Origin: Ornithinibacillus scapharcae TW25
Lineage (GTDB): Bacteria > Bacillota > Bacilli > Bacillales > Amphibacillaceae
DNA: 64,000 nucleotides
Direction of reading: 5' to 3'
Assembly: GCF_000190475.1 (NCBI RefSeq)
Contig: NZ_AEWH01000050.1
Location: forward strand, 116,304-180,303
A program made the translations under genes and the position numbers. Positions 35,369 to 45,808 of the stretch are shown piece by piece (the stretch's first letter is position 1; each line of letters opens with the position of its first letter). The notes under the pieces were generated by a model, which was not told the DNA's origin, ran no database searches, and was given only the letters and a program-made list of their open reading frames with translations.

Positions 35369-35461
35369 CATGTTTTACCTCACGCTTTTTTCAAGTTTTT
35401 ATTATTTAAAAAAGGCTATTTTGTACGTTTATATTGTTACTGTTAAATTTCTATTGTTGGG

Positions 35462-36841
35462 CTACAAACGCTTTTCCAACCAAGCTACACTTTCAATATG
35501 CATACTTTGCGGAAACATATCAACAGGCTGTACTTCCTTCGTTTCATACCCACCATCTTCAAGAATACGCAAGTCGCGAGCAAGTGTTGATGGATTACAG
35601 GAAACATATACAATACGTTTTGGTCCCATCTCAATCATGGCATTTAAAAGACCTTCATCACAGCCTTTACGTGGTGGGTCCACAACAATAACATCGGGTC
35701 TTAACCCATCTTCTTTCCATTTCGGCATAACTTCTTCTGCTGTTCCTACTTCAAATTCTACATTTGTCATCCCATTTAATTTCGCATTTACTTTAGCATC
35801 TGCAATTGCCTCTGGGACGATTTCAACTCCGTAGACCTTCTTTGCTTTTTGTGCCAGGAATAAAGAGATGGTTCCAATTCCACAATACGCATCAATAACG
35901 GTATCATTTTCATCAATCGCAGCATATTCCAAAGCTTTATCATATAAATGCTTGGTCTGAGTAGGATTTACTTGATAGAAAGATTTTGCTGAAATAGCAA
36001 AGCGAATTGGTCCAATGGAATCATAAATATATTCCTGTCCCCATAACACCTTTGTTTTCTTTCCAAGAATAACATTGGTTCTAGCAGGATTAATATTATG
36101 AATAATCGATTTAACATTAGGATAAGTCTCCGTTAGTTCGCGAATAAATTCTTTAGCATGTGGCAATTCATTCGTTCTAGTAATGAGCACAATCATGGTT
36201 TCCTTTGTTTCTCTGCCGGAACGAACCATAATATGGCGTAGAACACCTTTATGGCTTTTCTCATCATATGCTTCGATCCCTACTCGGTTAGCGATTCTGC
36301 GTACGGCTTCCACCATACGATCATTCAAGTCTTCTTGTACGACACACGTATCCATGTCTTCTATAATTTGATGACTACGCATTTGATAAAATCCAGTTAT
36401 AAGCTCGCCATTCTTTTCACCAACAGGAATAGCAACCTTGTTGCGATAACGCCATGGATCTTCCATACCGATTGTCGGATGTACCGGAACATGGTCCAAA
36501 TGAGCAATTTTGCGTAATACATTCTTAACTTGTTGTTGTTTCATAGACAGCTGTAAGTTATAGCTCATGTGCTGAATTTGGCAACCACCACATTTATAGA
36601 AAACGTCACAAGGTGGTTCAACACGTTCAGGGCTTGGATTTTTAACCTCTATTAATTTTCCAAAACCAAAGTTTTTATTCACTTTTATTACTTTAACTAC
36701 TGCTTCTTCACCTGGCAATCCATAAGGAACAAATAATGGATAGCCGTCAATTTTGCCGACACCATTACCTTCATGGGTTAAATCTTCAAAACGAAGGGTA
36801 ATCTTTTCATTCTTTTTTACTGGTGCAGATTGTTTTGGCAT
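35462..36841 (-). CDS. rlmCD: 23S rRNA (uracil-C5)-methyltransferase RlmCD (YefA)
   Basis: A 459-aa TrmA-family enzyme; the B. subtilis counterpart methylates U747 and U1939. TRAM domain about 8-68; 4Fe-4S cysteines Cys78, Cys84, Cys87 and Cys166; SAM motif [16 protein letters not shown]; catalytic Cys in [12 protein letters not shown]. Position next to dgkB and gatB matches yefA in B. subtilis. Start 36841 with AAGGAAG upstream gives the standard MPKQ start; the frame is open to 36940 but those residues are not family-like and run into the repeat tract. Confidence 0.9.
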   Translation of the reverse strand: MPKQSAPVKKNEKITLRFEDLTHEGNGVGKIDGYPLFVPYGLPGEEAVVKVIKVNKNFGFGKLIEVKNPSPERVEPPCDVFYKCGGCQIQHMSYNLQLSMKQQQVKNVLRKIAHLDHVPVHPTIGMEDPWRYRNKVAIPVGEKNGELITGFYQMRSHQIIEDMDTCVVQEDLNDRMVEAVRRIANRVGIEAYDEKSHKGVLRHIMVRSGRETKETMIVLITRTNELPHAKEFIRELTETYPNVKSIIHNINPARTNVILGKKTKVLWGQEYIYDSIGPIRFAISAKSFYQVNPTQTKHLYDKALEYAAIDENDTVIDAYCGIGTISLFLAQKAKKVYGVEIVPEAIADAKVNAKLNGMTNVEFEVGTAEEVMPKWKEDGLRPDVIVVDPPRKGCDEGLLNAMIEMGPKRIVYVSCNPSTLARDLRILEDGGYETKEVQPVDMFPQSMHIESVAWLEKRL

Positions 36842-36941
36842 ATATGTATCTTCCTTTTCGTACGATTTGCTGGGTACTATCTTATCATAACTAGATGGGA
36901 GAAAGCTAAAATTGTGCTGGGTGGGCGGTGATGCGGACACT

Positions 36942-37425
36942 CGCGCGGAGTTTATCTGTAGTCGCGCTAGAAACTTCTAAAGGCACGCGAGATTTGGCAA
37001 TTCTTACAAGATATCTAATAAAGTTACGCGAAGATGTAGGAACTTGCGCGTACAAGAAGGAGTCGCGCGACTTTTATTTACCTCCCCGTGACTTTCTCTT
37101 ACTCCCGCGGCACTTTTTACACGCTCGCGCGACTTTCTCTTAATACCGAGGCATTTTCTCTCATTCGCGCGACTTTCTGTCACTCTCGCGCGACTCTCTC
37201 ACTCACTCTCGCGACTTTCTTCCACTCCCGTGGCATTTTCTACTCATTCGTGCGAATTCCTTCCACCCCGCGCACTTTCTTCTCACTCGCGCGACTTTCT
37301 TCCACTCCCGAGGCATTTTCTACTCATTCGTGCGAATTCCTTCCACTCCCGCGCCACTTTCTTCTCACTCGCGCGATTTCCGCCCAATCCCGCTCCACTC
37401 TCGCACTTGGAATCTCTCAACCACT
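36942..37425. repeat. CGCG-rich low-complexity repeat tract between rlmCD and dgkB
   Basis: About 480 bp with at least twelve copies of words such as CTCGCGCGACTTTC, alternating with C/T-rich spacers, in a genome that otherwise rarely shows CGCG. An 80-bp direct repeat is clear: 37211-37290 and 37291-37371 differ at few positions. Long reading frames here (for example 37088-37474 on the plus strand) are products of the periodicity: no ribosome binding site, and Ser/Arg/Phe/Thr repeats only. Confidence 0.8.
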
Positions 37426-37433
37426 CCATATAA

Positions 37434-37466
37434 ACAAAAGAGACTACCCATTAATTAGTAGTCTCT
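37434..37466 (-). terminator. Terminator of dgkB, overlapping its last codons
   Basis: Perfect 9-bp stem AGAGACTAC (37439-37447) with its complement (37458-37466), 10-nt loop, then TTTTGTTTA on the minus strand. The stop codon at 37451 lies in the loop. Confidence 0.75.
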
Positions 37467-38365
37467 CTATTTAAGTAGGATTCCGGAACAAAGAATTCAA
37501 TATGTTGTTGGAGATTACGGAATTCACCTGGTAATAGACCACCATATTCCCCATCAATATTTAATTCCATCTTATCTTCTGGTGTTACTTTTATATGACT
37601 AGCTTTTGTATATATGACATGTTTATCATCTAGATGTGCGCCTCTTAGCGCTAAGCTAGCGATACGGATAAATTCAGCTAGATTAGCTTTGCGTAAGATG
37701 AGTAAGTCAAATAGCCCGTCATTCAGACAAGCATCTGGTGCAAGCTTTTCAAAGCCACCAACTGAATTTGTATTGGATATTAGAAATAGCATGATGTCTT
37801 CTTCAATTATATTCCCATCATACTCTATCTTTACCCTAGCTGGTTTTAACGATGGTAGCATTTCGATACCTTTAACATAATAGGCAAGTTGACCTAACAT
37901 CGTCTTCAGCTTGCTTGGTACATCATAGGTTAATTCTGTCAGTTTTCCTCCACCAGCAATATTGATAAAGTATTGATCGTTTACTTTTCCGATATCCAGC
38001 AGCATGGATTGTCCCTCTATAATGACATCAACCGCTTTTTGGATACTATCTCGTGGAACGGATAACGCTCTTGCAAAGTCATTTGTAGTGCCGACTGGTA
38101 TGATTCCTAGCTTTGGTCGATATTCCTGCTCAGCTAGTCCATTAATAACTTCATTAATGGTCCCGTCTCCACCAGCAGCCACAACAATATCGTATTTACG
38201 TTCAACAGCAATTCGAGCTGCTTGGACGGCATCTCCTTCTCCAGTAGTAGCATGTGCCGATGCCTCATATCCTGCCTTTTCTAACTTTTCTAGAACAGCT
38301 GGTAGTTCTTTTTTAAATGCTTCTCGGCCAGAAGTTGGATTATATATAATACGGGCTCTTTTCAC
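37451..38365 (-). CDS. dgkB: Diacylglycerol kinase DgkB (YerQ)
   Basis: A 304-aa soluble lipid kinase that recycles diacylglycerol from lipoteichoic-acid synthesis to phosphatidic acid. DAGK catalytic motif VVAAGGDGTINEVINGL (about 60-76), then PVGTTNDFARAL; the acidic metal site is in the C-terminal half (DACLNDGLFDLLIL). Length and position next to yefA and gatB match B. subtilis yerQ. The yerO/yerP genes found between gatB and yerQ in B. subtilis are absent. Confidence 0.92.
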   Translation of the reverse strand: MKRARIIYNPTSGREAFKKELPAVLEKLEKAGYEASAHATTGEGDAVQAARIAVERKYDIVVAAGGDGTINEVINGLAEQEYRPKLGIIPVGTTNDFARALSVPRDSIQKAVDVIIEGQSMLLDIGKVNDQYFINIAGGGKLTELTYDVPSKLKTMLGQLAYYVKGIEMLPSLKPARVKIEYDGNIIEEDIMLFLISNTNSVGGFEKLAPDACLNDGLFDLLILRKANLAEFIRIASLALRGAHLDDKHVIYTKASHIKVTPEDKMELNIDGEYGGLLPGEFRNLQQHIEFFVPESYLNRETTN

Positions 38366-38590
38366 CTGACATGTCCCCTCTCTCCAGTGATAGATTATGC
38401 ATTATATGTGTTTATTAGTAGTTTAATTTGTGATTTGGATAATTTTACATGCATATCTATCATAGCCATATTTCTTAACTTTGAAAAGTTTTTTAGTTAG
38501 AAAAGCACTTCCTACAATTGTTTAAAATGGGAAGTATCAATGGTTTCCTGTCCATTACAAATTTTTATGTTCGATAAAAGCTTGCACATA

Positions 38591-38628
38591 AAAAAATGCC
38601 ATAAGGGGGTTCCCCCCCTAAATGGCAT
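38591..38628 (-). terminator. Terminator of the gatCAB operon
   Basis: Long stem: ATGCCAT (38596-38602) with its complement (38622-38628) plus an inner G5/C-run, ending in a T-run on the minus strand, 2 bp after the gatB stop. The rest of the gap to dgkB (38629 excluded, 38366-38590) shows nothing further. Confidence 0.88.
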
Positions 38629-38629
38629 C

Positions 38630-40060
38630 TTATCGTTTGTTCATTTCTTCAACTAAAATTTTATTAACCATTGGTGGATTTGCTTGTCCTTTTGTTGCTT
38701 TCATCACTTGTCCTACTAGGAAACCAAGTGCACGGTCTTTACCGTTTTTAAAGTCAATGATTGACTGTTCATTTTCATTCAGTATTCCTGTAATAATTTC
38801 TCGTAATTGGCCTTCATCCGAAATTTGAACAAGCCCTTGTGCTTTAACAATTTCTTCCGGATCTCCACCTTTTTCCACTAATTCTGCAAAGACTTTCTTG
38901 GCAATCTTAGAAGAAATGGTTCCATCTTCTATTAGCTTAATCATTTTACCCAATGATTCTGGTGTTAGAGCAAGCTCATGTAGTTCTTTATAATGCTTAT
39001 TCATGTAACCGGAAACTTCACCCATTAACCAGTTGGAGGCTTGCTTAATATCCGCGCCATGCTTCACGGTATCCTCAAAGAAATCAGCCATTTCCTTGGA
39101 GTTTGTTAGGTTAGCTGCATCATATTCTGATAATCCAAGTTCATCCATATAGCGCTGCTTACGTGCGTCTGGTAACTCAGGAATTTCACTGCGAATGCGT
39201 TCCTTCCAGGCTTCATCAATATAAAGTGGAACTAGGTCTGGTTCAGGGAAGTAACGATAGTCATCCGAACCTTCTTTCACACGCATCAGAATAGTTTCTT
39301 TCGTTTTCTCATCAAAACGACGTGTTTCTTGTAGGATCTCTCCACCTGATAAAAGAACCTTCTCTTGACGTTTTTCTTCAAACTCTAGTCCCTTTTGAAC
39401 AAAGGCAAAGGAGTTTAGGTTCTTCAATTCCGTTTTCGTTCCGAATTTATCTTGACCATATGGTCTTAACGAGATGTTGGCATCACAGCGTAGTGAACCT
39501 TCTTGCATCTTCACGTCAGAAACACCTGTATATTGAATGATTGTCTTTAGCTTTTCAAGATATGCATAAGCTTCCTCCGGAGTGCGCATATCAGGCTCCG
39601 AAACAATCTCAATTAATGGTGTTCCTTGGCGGTTAAAGTCTACATAAGAATACCCATCATCACCATGAGTCAGCTTCCCAGCATCCTCTTCTAAATGCAC
39701 ACGAGTAATACCGATTTTCTTCTTCTTGCCACCAACCTCAATTTCAATCCAGCCATGCTCACCAATTGGCTGGTCAAATTGTGAGATTTGGTATGCTTTT
39801 GGATTATCCGGATAGAAATAGTTTTTTCTATCAAATTTAGTATCCGTTGCGATTTCACAGTTTAAAGCCATGGCAGCTTTCATAGCAAAGTTTACTGCTT
39901 CTTCATTTAACACTGGAAGAACACCAGGATATCCTAAGTCAATAGGGTTTACATTCGTATTTGGATCTGCCCCAAATGCGTTCGGACTAGGACTAAATAT
40001 TTTTGACTTTGTTTTCAGTTCAACGTGAACTTCTAGACCAATTATTGTTTCAAAATTCAT
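38630..40060 (-). CDS. gatB: Aspartyl/glutamyl-tRNA amidotransferase subunit B
   Basis: A 476-aa subunit that phosphorylates the mischarged Glu-tRNA(Gln) or Asp-tRNA(Asn) and binds the tRNA. Start [22 protein letters not shown]; signature [19 protein letters not shown]-terminal YqeY-like tail ([17 protein letters not shown]). Its ATG overlaps the gatA stop by one base. Complete length. Confidence 0.96.
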   Translation of the reverse strand: MNFETIIGLEVHVELKTKSKIFSPSPNAFGADPNTNVNPIDLGYPGVLPVLNEEAVNFAMKAAMALNCEIATDTKFDRKNYFYPDNPKAYQISQFDQPIGEHGWIEIEVGGKKKKIGITRVHLEEDAGKLTHGDDGYSYVDFNRQGTPLIEIVSEPDMRTPEEAYAYLEKLKTIIQYTGVSDVKMQEGSLRCDANISLRPYGQDKFGTKTELKNLNSFAFVQKGLEFEEKRQEKVLLSGGEILQETRRFDEKTKETILMRVKEGSDDYRYFPEPDLVPLYIDEAWKERIRSEIPELPDARKQRYMDELGLSEYDAANLTNSKEMADFFEDTVKHGADIKQASNWLMGEVSGYMNKHYKELHELALTPESLGKMIKLIEDGTISSKIAKKVFAELVEKGGDPEEIVKAQGLVQISDEGQLREIITGILNENEQSIIDFKNGKDRALGFLVGQVMKATKGQANPPMVNKILVEEMNKR

Positions 40061-41526
40061 TAATTTGCACCTCCGATTTGAGGTCGTTTCTTATGATGAT
40101 CAGTAGCTTGTTCAAAAGCATGTGCTGTACGATATACTGTACGTTCATCAAAGTGTTTTCCAATGATTTGTAAACCAATTGGAAGTCCCTCAGCTGATAA
40201 ACCGCATGGGATTGAAATTCCTGGTACACCTGCTAGGTTAACCGGGATCGTTAAAATATCGTTTGCATACATTGTTAATGGATCTTTAATCTTTTCTCCT
40301 ACCTTAAATGCAGGTGTTGGAGTCGTAGGTCCAATTACAACATCATACTCTTCAAATATTTTATCGAAGTCATTTTTGATTAATGTACGAACCTTTTGAG
40401 CCTTCTTATAGTATGCATCATAGTAACCTGAGCTTAGTGCAAAGGTTCCAAGCATGATACGACGTTTAACCTCTTCCCCAAAGCCTTCGCTACGGGATTT
40501 CTTAAACATATCAATCATGTTCTCTGCATTTTCAGAGCGCACACCATACCTAACACCATCAAAACGAGCTAGGTTTGCTGAAGCCTCTGAAGATGAGATT
40601 AGATAGTATGTAGCAACTGCATACTTTGAATGTGGCAATGAAACTTCTTCCCATGTTGCTCCAAGTGATTCGTAGACTTTTAGTGCCTCTAGAACTGCTT
40701 CTTTTACCTCTGGGTTAACACCTTCAGCTAGATATTCTTTTGGTACGGCTATTTTTAATCCTTTAACATCCCCAGTAAGTGCTTCTGTATAAGAAGGAAT
40801 ATCCACATTTGCACTAGTGGAATCCATCTTGTCATGTCCAGCGATTACTTCCAATACTCTAGCATTATCTTCTACACTACGAGTTAATGGACCAATTTGG
40901 TCTAAAGATGATGCAAATGCCACTAAACCGAAACGAGATACTAAACCATATGTTGGTTTTAGTCCAACCACTCCACAAAATGCGGCTGGTTGACGAATAG
41001 AACCACCAGTATCTGAACCAAGGGAGAAAAGAACCTCTCCAGCAGCTACTGCAGCTGCAGAACCACCACTTGATCCTCCTGGAACATAATCCGTATTCCA
41101 CGGGTTACGTGTTGGAGTGAAGCTAGAGTTTTCATTTGATGAACCCATTGCAAATTCATCCATATTTAATTTCCCAATAGTAACTGCCTTTTCAGCATGT
41201 AACTTATCTACAACTGTCGCATCATATAATGGATCATCGAAGTTACGTAAAAACTGACTCGCACAAGTAGTACGCAAACCTTTCGTTACGATATTATCCT
41301 TGATCCCTGCAGGAATACCGAATAGCTTAGCAGTAGTATCTGTCTCTCCATCTAATTCTTTTGCTTTTGCTCGTGCACTTTCTTCATCTAGTGTTAAAAA
41401 TGCATGTACCTTATCATCTACTTCATGAATTCGTTTATAAGAAGTATCAACAAGATCACTTACAGTAATTTCTTTATTATGTAATTTTGCTTCGATTTCT
41501 TTTATACTATGATCGAACAATGACAT
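40060..41526 (-). CDS. gatA: Aspartyl/glutamyl-tRNA amidotransferase subunit A
   Basis: A 488-aa amidase-signature enzyme that releases ammonia from glutamine. Catalytic Lys in GIPAGIKDN, cis-Ser and nucleophile Ser in [14 protein letters not shown] and [16 protein letters not shown]. Lies 29 bp after gatC with GAGGGAAA upstream. Complete. Confidence 0.96.
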   Translation of the reverse strand: MSLFDHSIKEIEAKLHNKEITVSDLVDTSYKRIHEVDDKVHAFLTLDEESARAKAKELDGETDTTAKLFGIPAGIKDNIVTKGLRTTCASQFLRNFDDPLYDATVVDKLHAEKAVTIGKLNMDEFAMGSSNENSSFTPTRNPWNTDYVPGGSSGGSAAAVAAGEVLFSLGSDTGGSIRQPAAFCGVVGLKPTYGLVSRFGLVAFASSLDQIGPLTRSVEDNARVLEVIAGHDKMDSTSANVDIPSYTEALTGDVKGLKIAVPKEYLAEGVNPEVKEAVLEALKVYESLGATWEEVSLPHSKYAVATYYLISSSEASANLARFDGVRYGVRSENAENMIDMFKKSRSEGFGEEVKRRIMLGTFALSSGYYDAYYKKAQKVRTLIKNDFDKIFEEYDVVIGPTTPTPAFKVGEKIKDPLTMYANDILTIPVNLAGVPGISIPCGLSAEGLPIGLQIIGKHFDERTVYRTAHAFEQATDHHKKRPQIGGAN

Positions 41527-41555
41527 CTATTTCCCTCCTTATTCTTTAACAAAGT

Positions 41556-41849
41556 TTATTCTGACAGAATAGACGGCACTCGGAATTGCCCATCTTTTTG
41601 ATCAGGAGCATTCTTTAATGCTTCTTCTCTTGTAATCCATTGTCTCGGCTCGTCCTTACGCATTATATTTTTCAAGTCTAATACGTGTGTAGTCGGTTCG
41701 ATTCCATCTGTATCCACTTCATTTAGTTGTTCAGCAAATTGGATGATAGAACTTAGATTATCCGTGAACATTTCTGCTTCCTCTTCAGATATCTCTAAAC
41801 GTGCTAAATTTGCTACGTGTTTCACTTGCTCTTTTGTAATTTCTGCCAT
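41556..41849 (-). CDS. gatC: Aspartyl/glutamyl-tRNA amidotransferase subunit C
   Basis: A 97-aa subunit that stabilises GatA-Gat[22 protein letters not shown] start and RKDEP...[16 protein letters not shown] end are standard. ATG 41849 has GGAGG 8 nt upstream; the longer frame to 41909 includes that site in its coding part and is rejected. First gene of the gatCAB operon. Confidence 0.95.
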   Translation of the reverse strand: MAEITKEQVKHVANLARLEISEEEAEMFTDNLSSIIQFAEQLNEVDTDGIEPTTHVLDLKNIMRKDEPRQWITREEALKNAPDQKDGQFRVPSILSE

Positions 41850-42051
41850 CTCTTGCACCTCCATATATAGTCCATGTTTATTAAAAATTAGGGCTTCATA
41901 AAAATACATACACCGAAGATTGGTTATTTACCAGTCAACATATTTTGACTCTCTTTCTATATATAAAAAAAGCATTCACAATACTATTGATAATAGCAGA
42001 ATATCCCTTCACTAGGCAACTTATCCAACATTTCCAAGCAAAAATAAAAAT

Positions 42052-42093
42052 AAACAAAAAAAAGACCTGAAGCAGTTTCCACACTACTTCAGG
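42052..42093 (-). terminator. Terminator of the RRNPP regulator/peptide operon
   Basis: 11-bp stem with one mismatch (arms 42066-42076 and 42083-42093) followed on the minus strand by a run of nine T, about 70 bp after the peptide stop. The reading frame at 41935-42141 lies across it and is not a gene. Confidence 0.85.
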
Positions 42094-42162
42094 CAAATCT
42101 ATCATATAGTAATAGGGTAAAAAACATAGATTTACTGACAAGCTTAAGTAAATTGATTCAAA

Positions 42163-42315
42163 TTAGAATAGATTGATAGGAGAAGTAAATGAAGCTCTTA
42201 ATACGCTTGGTTCTGCTTCTCCATGTGCTAATTCAGTCGATTGATTGTCTTGCATGAATAAAAATCCTCCCATAAGAAGTGTTCCTAAAGCTACTGAAGC
42301 AAATAGTTTTTTCAA
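42163..42315 (-). CDS. Secreted signalling-peptide precursor (Phr/PapR-like) paired with the RRNPP regulator
   Basis: A 50-aa precursor starting at TTG 42315, with GGGGGG 6 nt upstream. Layout: MKKLFAS, a hydrophobic export segment to about residue 21 (VALGTLLMGGFLFM), a polar pro-region (QDNQSTELAHGEAEP), and a C-terminal tail ending ASFTSPINLF. This is the arrangement of NprX/PapR/Phr pheromones, which are exported, trimmed, re-imported by Opp and bound by their regulator. It begins 13 bp after the regulator stop. The mature peptide is probably within the last 5-10 residues. An ATG at 42351 inside the regulator gene is a less likely start. Confidence 0.78.
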   Translation of the reverse strand: MKKLFASVALGTLLMGGFLFMQDNQSTELAHGEAEPSVLRASFTSPINLF

Positions 42316-42328
42316 GTTTATCCCCCCT

Positions 42329-43594
42329 TTACAAATTAACAATTTCCTCATAGGTGAGGTTTGCTAGTTTATAATATTTAACAGAGTCCTTATATCTACC
42401 TACTTCTTCAAAATGCTTTGCTAGCATATTAGTAAATAGAATCAAATTTCCATGATCCTTATGCTTTTTCAAGTAGGGTATAAGGTTCTCTATTACTAAT
42501 GTGGTAAACTGTTCATACTCATTATTAATTGCATATACATAGGAGTGAATGATATAGTAATATACCTCGTAAAAAACGTTGTTTTTCGCTAACTCCAAAA
42601 TTTTCTTTGCTTTTTCAATTACTTCCAAAGCTTTCTCAAAATTGCCTGTTTTATAATATTCCTTTATAAGGTTTGTTATCGCTATTAATCTTTCATTTAA
42701 ACCAACTGATTCATCATCTATAGCTCCAAGATAATGCTTAATTGCTTCTTTCGAGTCACCTATCGATGAATATAAATAACCTAAATTTTGATTGGTCAAC
42801 TGTATAATAGTATTATTTTTATTCAATTCACCTAGATGTCTAGCTAGGTTATAATGTTTAATTGCCTTTTCATACATTTTTATTCTTCTATAAGAAATTC
42901 CTAAGAGAATATGACATTGAGCGCAACGAATAAAATTATACTCTCTTTGAAAAATATCAATAGCTTTATTGGAATACTCAATTACCTCTAATGTATTGAG
43001 CAATTTGCTGTGCGTAACAGCTATTGTATATTGAAGATCTGCAATCTCAGAATCCGATAAATGAATCTGACTGATTTTATCTTCTGCTAGCTTATACATA
43101 TTCATTGCTTGATTATACTCATTATTCAATGTTGCATAATTACCTTTAAACTTGTACCAATAGAATAAGTGCAAATTATCAAATGTACCAGAAACCTCAT
43201 TTAGACTATTAATTTGCTCTAATGCGTTATCATACTGTCCTAGAACAAGATAGTATCTTATCTTATGAATCTCGAACAACATCATACTATCAGAGCGAAC
43301 TACTGATAATAATTCATTTAGCTCATTGTATTTCTCGATAATCATTTCTTTATCATTAACGACATAGAGCATATTAAACCACTGTTCACATTTTTCCTTA
43401 ATCGTAATATCCTTCTCACTATTTAACTCAATTCCTAGTCGAGTACAAAGCATGCTTACTACTTCAGGACTTGCTTCGGTGCGAAGGTTTTCAATTTTTG
43501 ACAAATAGCTCATAGAAACAATTCCATCTGCTAGTTCTTCTTGTGTCATTCCTTTCTTGACACGTTGCAATTTGATAAAGGAGCCAATTTCCAT
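42329..43594 (-). CDS. RRNPP-family quorum-sensing regulator (XRE helix-turn-helix plus TPR repeats)
   Basis: A 421-aa cytoplasmic regulator. Residues 1-60 are an XRE helix-turn-helix (FIKLQRVKKGMTQEELADGI, then SMSYLSKIENLRTEASPEVV). Residues about 75-420 are helical TPR repeats (for example YEKAIKHYNLARHLGE and FEKALEVIEKAKKILE). This is the architecture and size of PlcR, NprR and relatives, in which TPRs bind a peptide pheromone. The precursor gene follows directly. AGGAGGGAAGG precedes the ATG. A strong inverted repeat with repeated heptamers lies about 85-160 bp upstream. Not a Rap phosphatase because the DNA-binding domain is present. Confidence 0.87.
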   Translation of the reverse strand: MEIGSFIKLQRVKKGMTQEELADGIVSMSYLSKIENLRTEASPEVVSMLCTRLGIELNSEKDITIKEKCEQWFNMLYVVNDKEMIIEKYNELNELLSVVRSDSMMLFEIHKIRYYLVLGQYDNALEQINSLNEVSGTFDNLHLFYWYKFKGNYATLNNEYNQAMNMYKLAEDKISQIHLSDSEIADLQYTIAVTHSKLLNTLEVIEYSNKAIDIFQREYNFIRCAQCHILLGISYRRIKMYEKAIKHYNLARHLGELNKNNTIIQLTNQNLGYLYSSIGDSKEAIKHYLGAIDDESVGLNERLIAITNLIKEYYKTGNFEKALEVIEKAKKILELAKNNVFYEVYYYIIHSYVYAINNEYEQFTTLVIENLIPYLKKHKDHGNLILFTNMLAKHFEEVGRYKDSVKYYKLANLTYEEIVNL

Positions 43595-43676
43595 AAATTC
43601 CTTCCCTCCTAGTAAAAGTTGTTTCTATTTCTATTTGTTAACTATATGATAGCATATTTTTTGAATATTCATATTG

Positions 43677-43756
43677 GGAAAGTTGGGGGTAAAAAGTACT
43701 AATAAAGCCCAAAAAACTTTCCTACTTTCCTAAAATGAGGAAAGTAGGAAAGTTTT
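43677..43756. promoter_or_regulatory. Inverted repeat with five GGAAAGT/ACTTTCC heptamers upstream of the RRNPP gene
   Basis: Perfect 18-bp arms (43713-43730 and 43739-43756) with an 8-bp spacer. Each arm has two heptamers: 43716-43722, 43724-43730, 43739-43745 and 43747-43753. A fifth copy is at 43677-43683. The minus side has a T-run, so it could terminate read-through from the dehydrogenase gene, but that gene already has its own terminator at 43929. A regulator-binding site is therefore plausible. The remainder of the 370-bp gap holds nothing else. Confidence 0.55.
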
Positions 43757-43928
43757 GTTCAAATTATAACCTTTATACTGTAAAATAATGTCGAAAATTG
43801 TAGTAAATCCTATTTAAACGAGACTGTTTTTTCCTAACTTTCTTCTGTTAGAAAAACACTTTCACATTTTCCTTATAAATGAGTAGGATTTCTTATAAGC
43901 GATCAGTATATGTTTCACCTAACAAATA

Positions 43929-43960
43929 AAAAACCTCTTTCAAATATGAAAGAGGTTTTT
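43929..43960 (-). terminator. Terminator of the P5C dehydrogenase gene
   Basis: Perfect 13-bp arms (43929-43941 and 43948-43960), 6-nt loop, T-run on the minus strand, 6 bp after the stop. Confidence 0.88.
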
Positions 43961-43966
43961 ATATTT

Positions 43967-45514
43967 TTACAGGGCTTCTGACGTTGTCTTACCTTGCATA
44001 TGTTGGATCAAATAATCTGGACCACCAGCTTTTGAATCTGTTCCGGACATGTTAAATCCACCAAATGGCTGGTATCCAACGATAGCACCAGTACAGCCAC
44101 GATTGAAGTATAAGTTACCTACATGGAAGTCTCTTCTTGCTTGTTCTAAGTGCTCACGATTATTGGTGATAACTGCACCAGTTAAACCAAATTCCGTGTT
44201 GTTCGCAATCTCAATTGCTTCTGTGAAATCTTTTGCTTTCGTTAAACCAACAACTGGTCCAAAGATTTCTTCTTGCATAATTCTTGCTTTTGGATCAAGA
44301 TCAGCAATTACAGTTGGATGAACAAACCAGCCTTTTGAATCATCACCAGTTCCTCCAACTAGTAAAGTTCCCTCTTCTTTACCAATTTCAATATATTTCA
44401 TAATCTTATCATAAGATCCTTGGTCAATTACAGGTCCTACAAATTTGTTTTCAGTCGGATCACCAACGGTTAATTCCTTCGTTAATTCAACAACACGATC
44501 TTTTACCTGATCATAGACATCCTCATGAATAACTGCACGAGAACATGCAGAACACTTCTGTCCAGCAAAACCGAATGCGGATTTCACTATAGATTGTGCA
44601 GCTAACTCAAGGTCTGCTTCTTTATCCACTACGATAGTATCCTTACCACCCATTTCAAGGATGGTACGTTTTAACCAAAGTTGACCTGGATGAACTTTTG
44701 CTGCACGTTCAAAGATACGTAGTCCCACTTCACGAGATCCTGTGAAGCTAACAAAACGAGTACGTGGATGATCAACTAAATAGTCCCCAACCTCACTACC
44801 AGGTCCTGGAATGTAGTTCACAACACCAGCAGGCATTCCCGCTTCTTCTAATACTTCCATGAACTTATAAGCAATAACAGGTGTTGCACTTGCAGGCTTC
44901 AATAACACTGTATTACCTGTTACCATAGCTGCTACAGTCGTTCCTGCCATAATAGCAAATAAGAAGTTCCAAGGCGAAATGACCAGACCTACTCCCAGTG
45001 GAATATAGTCAAAGCGATTATGTTCAATTGGACGGCTATTTACTGGCATACCATCTTTAAGCTTCAACATTTGACGGCCATAGTACTCAAGGAAGTCAAT
45101 TGCTTCTGCAGTATCAGCATCTGCTTCATTCCATGGTTTTCCGCCTTCTTTAATTAGAAGTGCAGAGAATTCATGTTTACGACGACGTACAATTGCTGCT
45201 GCACGGAATAGAATATCCGCACGCATTTTCGGATCAGAAGTTCTCCAGTAATTTTGGAATGTTTCATCTGCAACTTTCATTGCCTTTTCAGCAAGTTCTT
45301 TGTTCGCTTTTGATACATAACCAACAATCTCGCTTTTATTTGCAGGGTTAACAGAAACAATCTTATCTTCTGTTGTAATTCTCTCACCACCAATAATTAG
45401 TGGATATTCTTTACCAAGTTCTGCTTCTACCTTTTTAAGAGCATCTAACATAAGTTGTTTGTTTTCTTCTACTGAGAAATCAGTGAATGGCTCATGTTTG
45501 TATGGTACAACCAT
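43967..45514 (-). CDS. rocA: 1-pyrroline-5-carboxylate dehydrogenase (RocA/PutC type)
   Basis: A 515-aa aldehyde dehydrogenase that oxidises P5C to glutamate in proline and arginine breakdown. General base Glu in LEMGGKD, nucleophile Cys in [14 protein letters not shown]-binding [14 protein letters not shown] and GSREVGLRI. Length is identical to B. subtilis RocA and PutC, so the two cannot be told apart here; a putP-type symporter lies 20 kb away. GGGAGG precedes the ATG. The 295 bp upstream show no clear promoter to me. Confidence 0.9.
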   Translation of the reverse strand: MVVPYKHEPFTDFSVEENKQLMLDALKKVEAELGKEYPLIIGGERITTEDKIVSVNPANKSEIVGYVSKANKELAEKAMKVADETFQNYWRTSDPKMRADILFRAAAIVRRRKHEFSALLIKEGGKPWNEADADTAEAIDFLEYYGRQMLKLKDGMPVNSRPIEHNRFDYIPLGVGLVISPWNFLFAIMAGTTVAAMVTGNTVLLKPASATPVIAYKFMEVLEEAGMPAGVVNYIPGPGSEVGDYLVDHPRTRFVSFTGSREVGLRIFERAAKVHPGQLWLKRTILEMGGKDTIVVDKEADLELAAQSIVKSAFGFAGQKCSACSRAVIHEDVYDQVKDRVVELTKELTVGDPTENKFVGPVIDQGSYDKIMKYIEIGKEEGTLLVGGTGDDSKGWFVHPTVIADLDPKARIMQEEIFGPVVGLTKAKDFTEAIEIANNTEFGLTGAVITNNREHLEQARRDFHVGNLYFNRGCTGAIVGYQPFGGFNMSGTDSKAGGPDYLIQHMQGKTTSEAL

Positions 45515-45730
45515 TAATAAAACCTCCCTATAATTAATATGTAATATACTGCGTATGGCTCCGCTTTCATTTCGTCTAAAATTTGTGAGTCCGTGTTACA
45601 TGACGCTTTGGACTAGAAATCTTTAGACTAATAGTTTTTCGTATTAGAAAAACTCGCATTCGCTCGTTCTTTACGAATGTACTAGTTTTTTCTTATGCAG
45701 GCGAGAAAAATTTTAAACTTTCCTCTCTGC

Positions 45731-45763
45731 GAAAAAAAACGGAGCGGAATATATCTCCACTCC
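45731..45763 (-). terminator. Terminator of camS
   Basis: 8-bp stem with one G-U pair (arms 45741-45748 and 45756-45763) followed by eight T on the minus strand. Confidence 0.8.
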
Positions 45764-45808
45764 TTATTCTAACTTAATATAGAAAACTCTTCAAACAATC
45801 TATATAGA

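Noticed and set aside
36942-37425. CRISPR array
   Set aside because: Words and spacers both vary in length and sequence, there are no constant repeats of 24-40 bp with unique spacers, and no cas gene is near.
37088-37474. A 128-aa open frame of Ser/Arg/Phe/Thr repeats
   Set aside because: It arises from the CGCG-tract periodicity, has no ribosome binding site, overlaps the dgkB end on the other strand, and other frames there look the same.
41935-42141. 68-aa frame after the peptide gene
   Set aside because: It runs across the terminator hairpin and has no ribosome binding site.
45515-45730. Riboswitch or T-box upstream of the P5C dehydrogenase
   Set aside because: Only short, unconvincing complementary segments are visible, with no T-box motif or known aptamer core.
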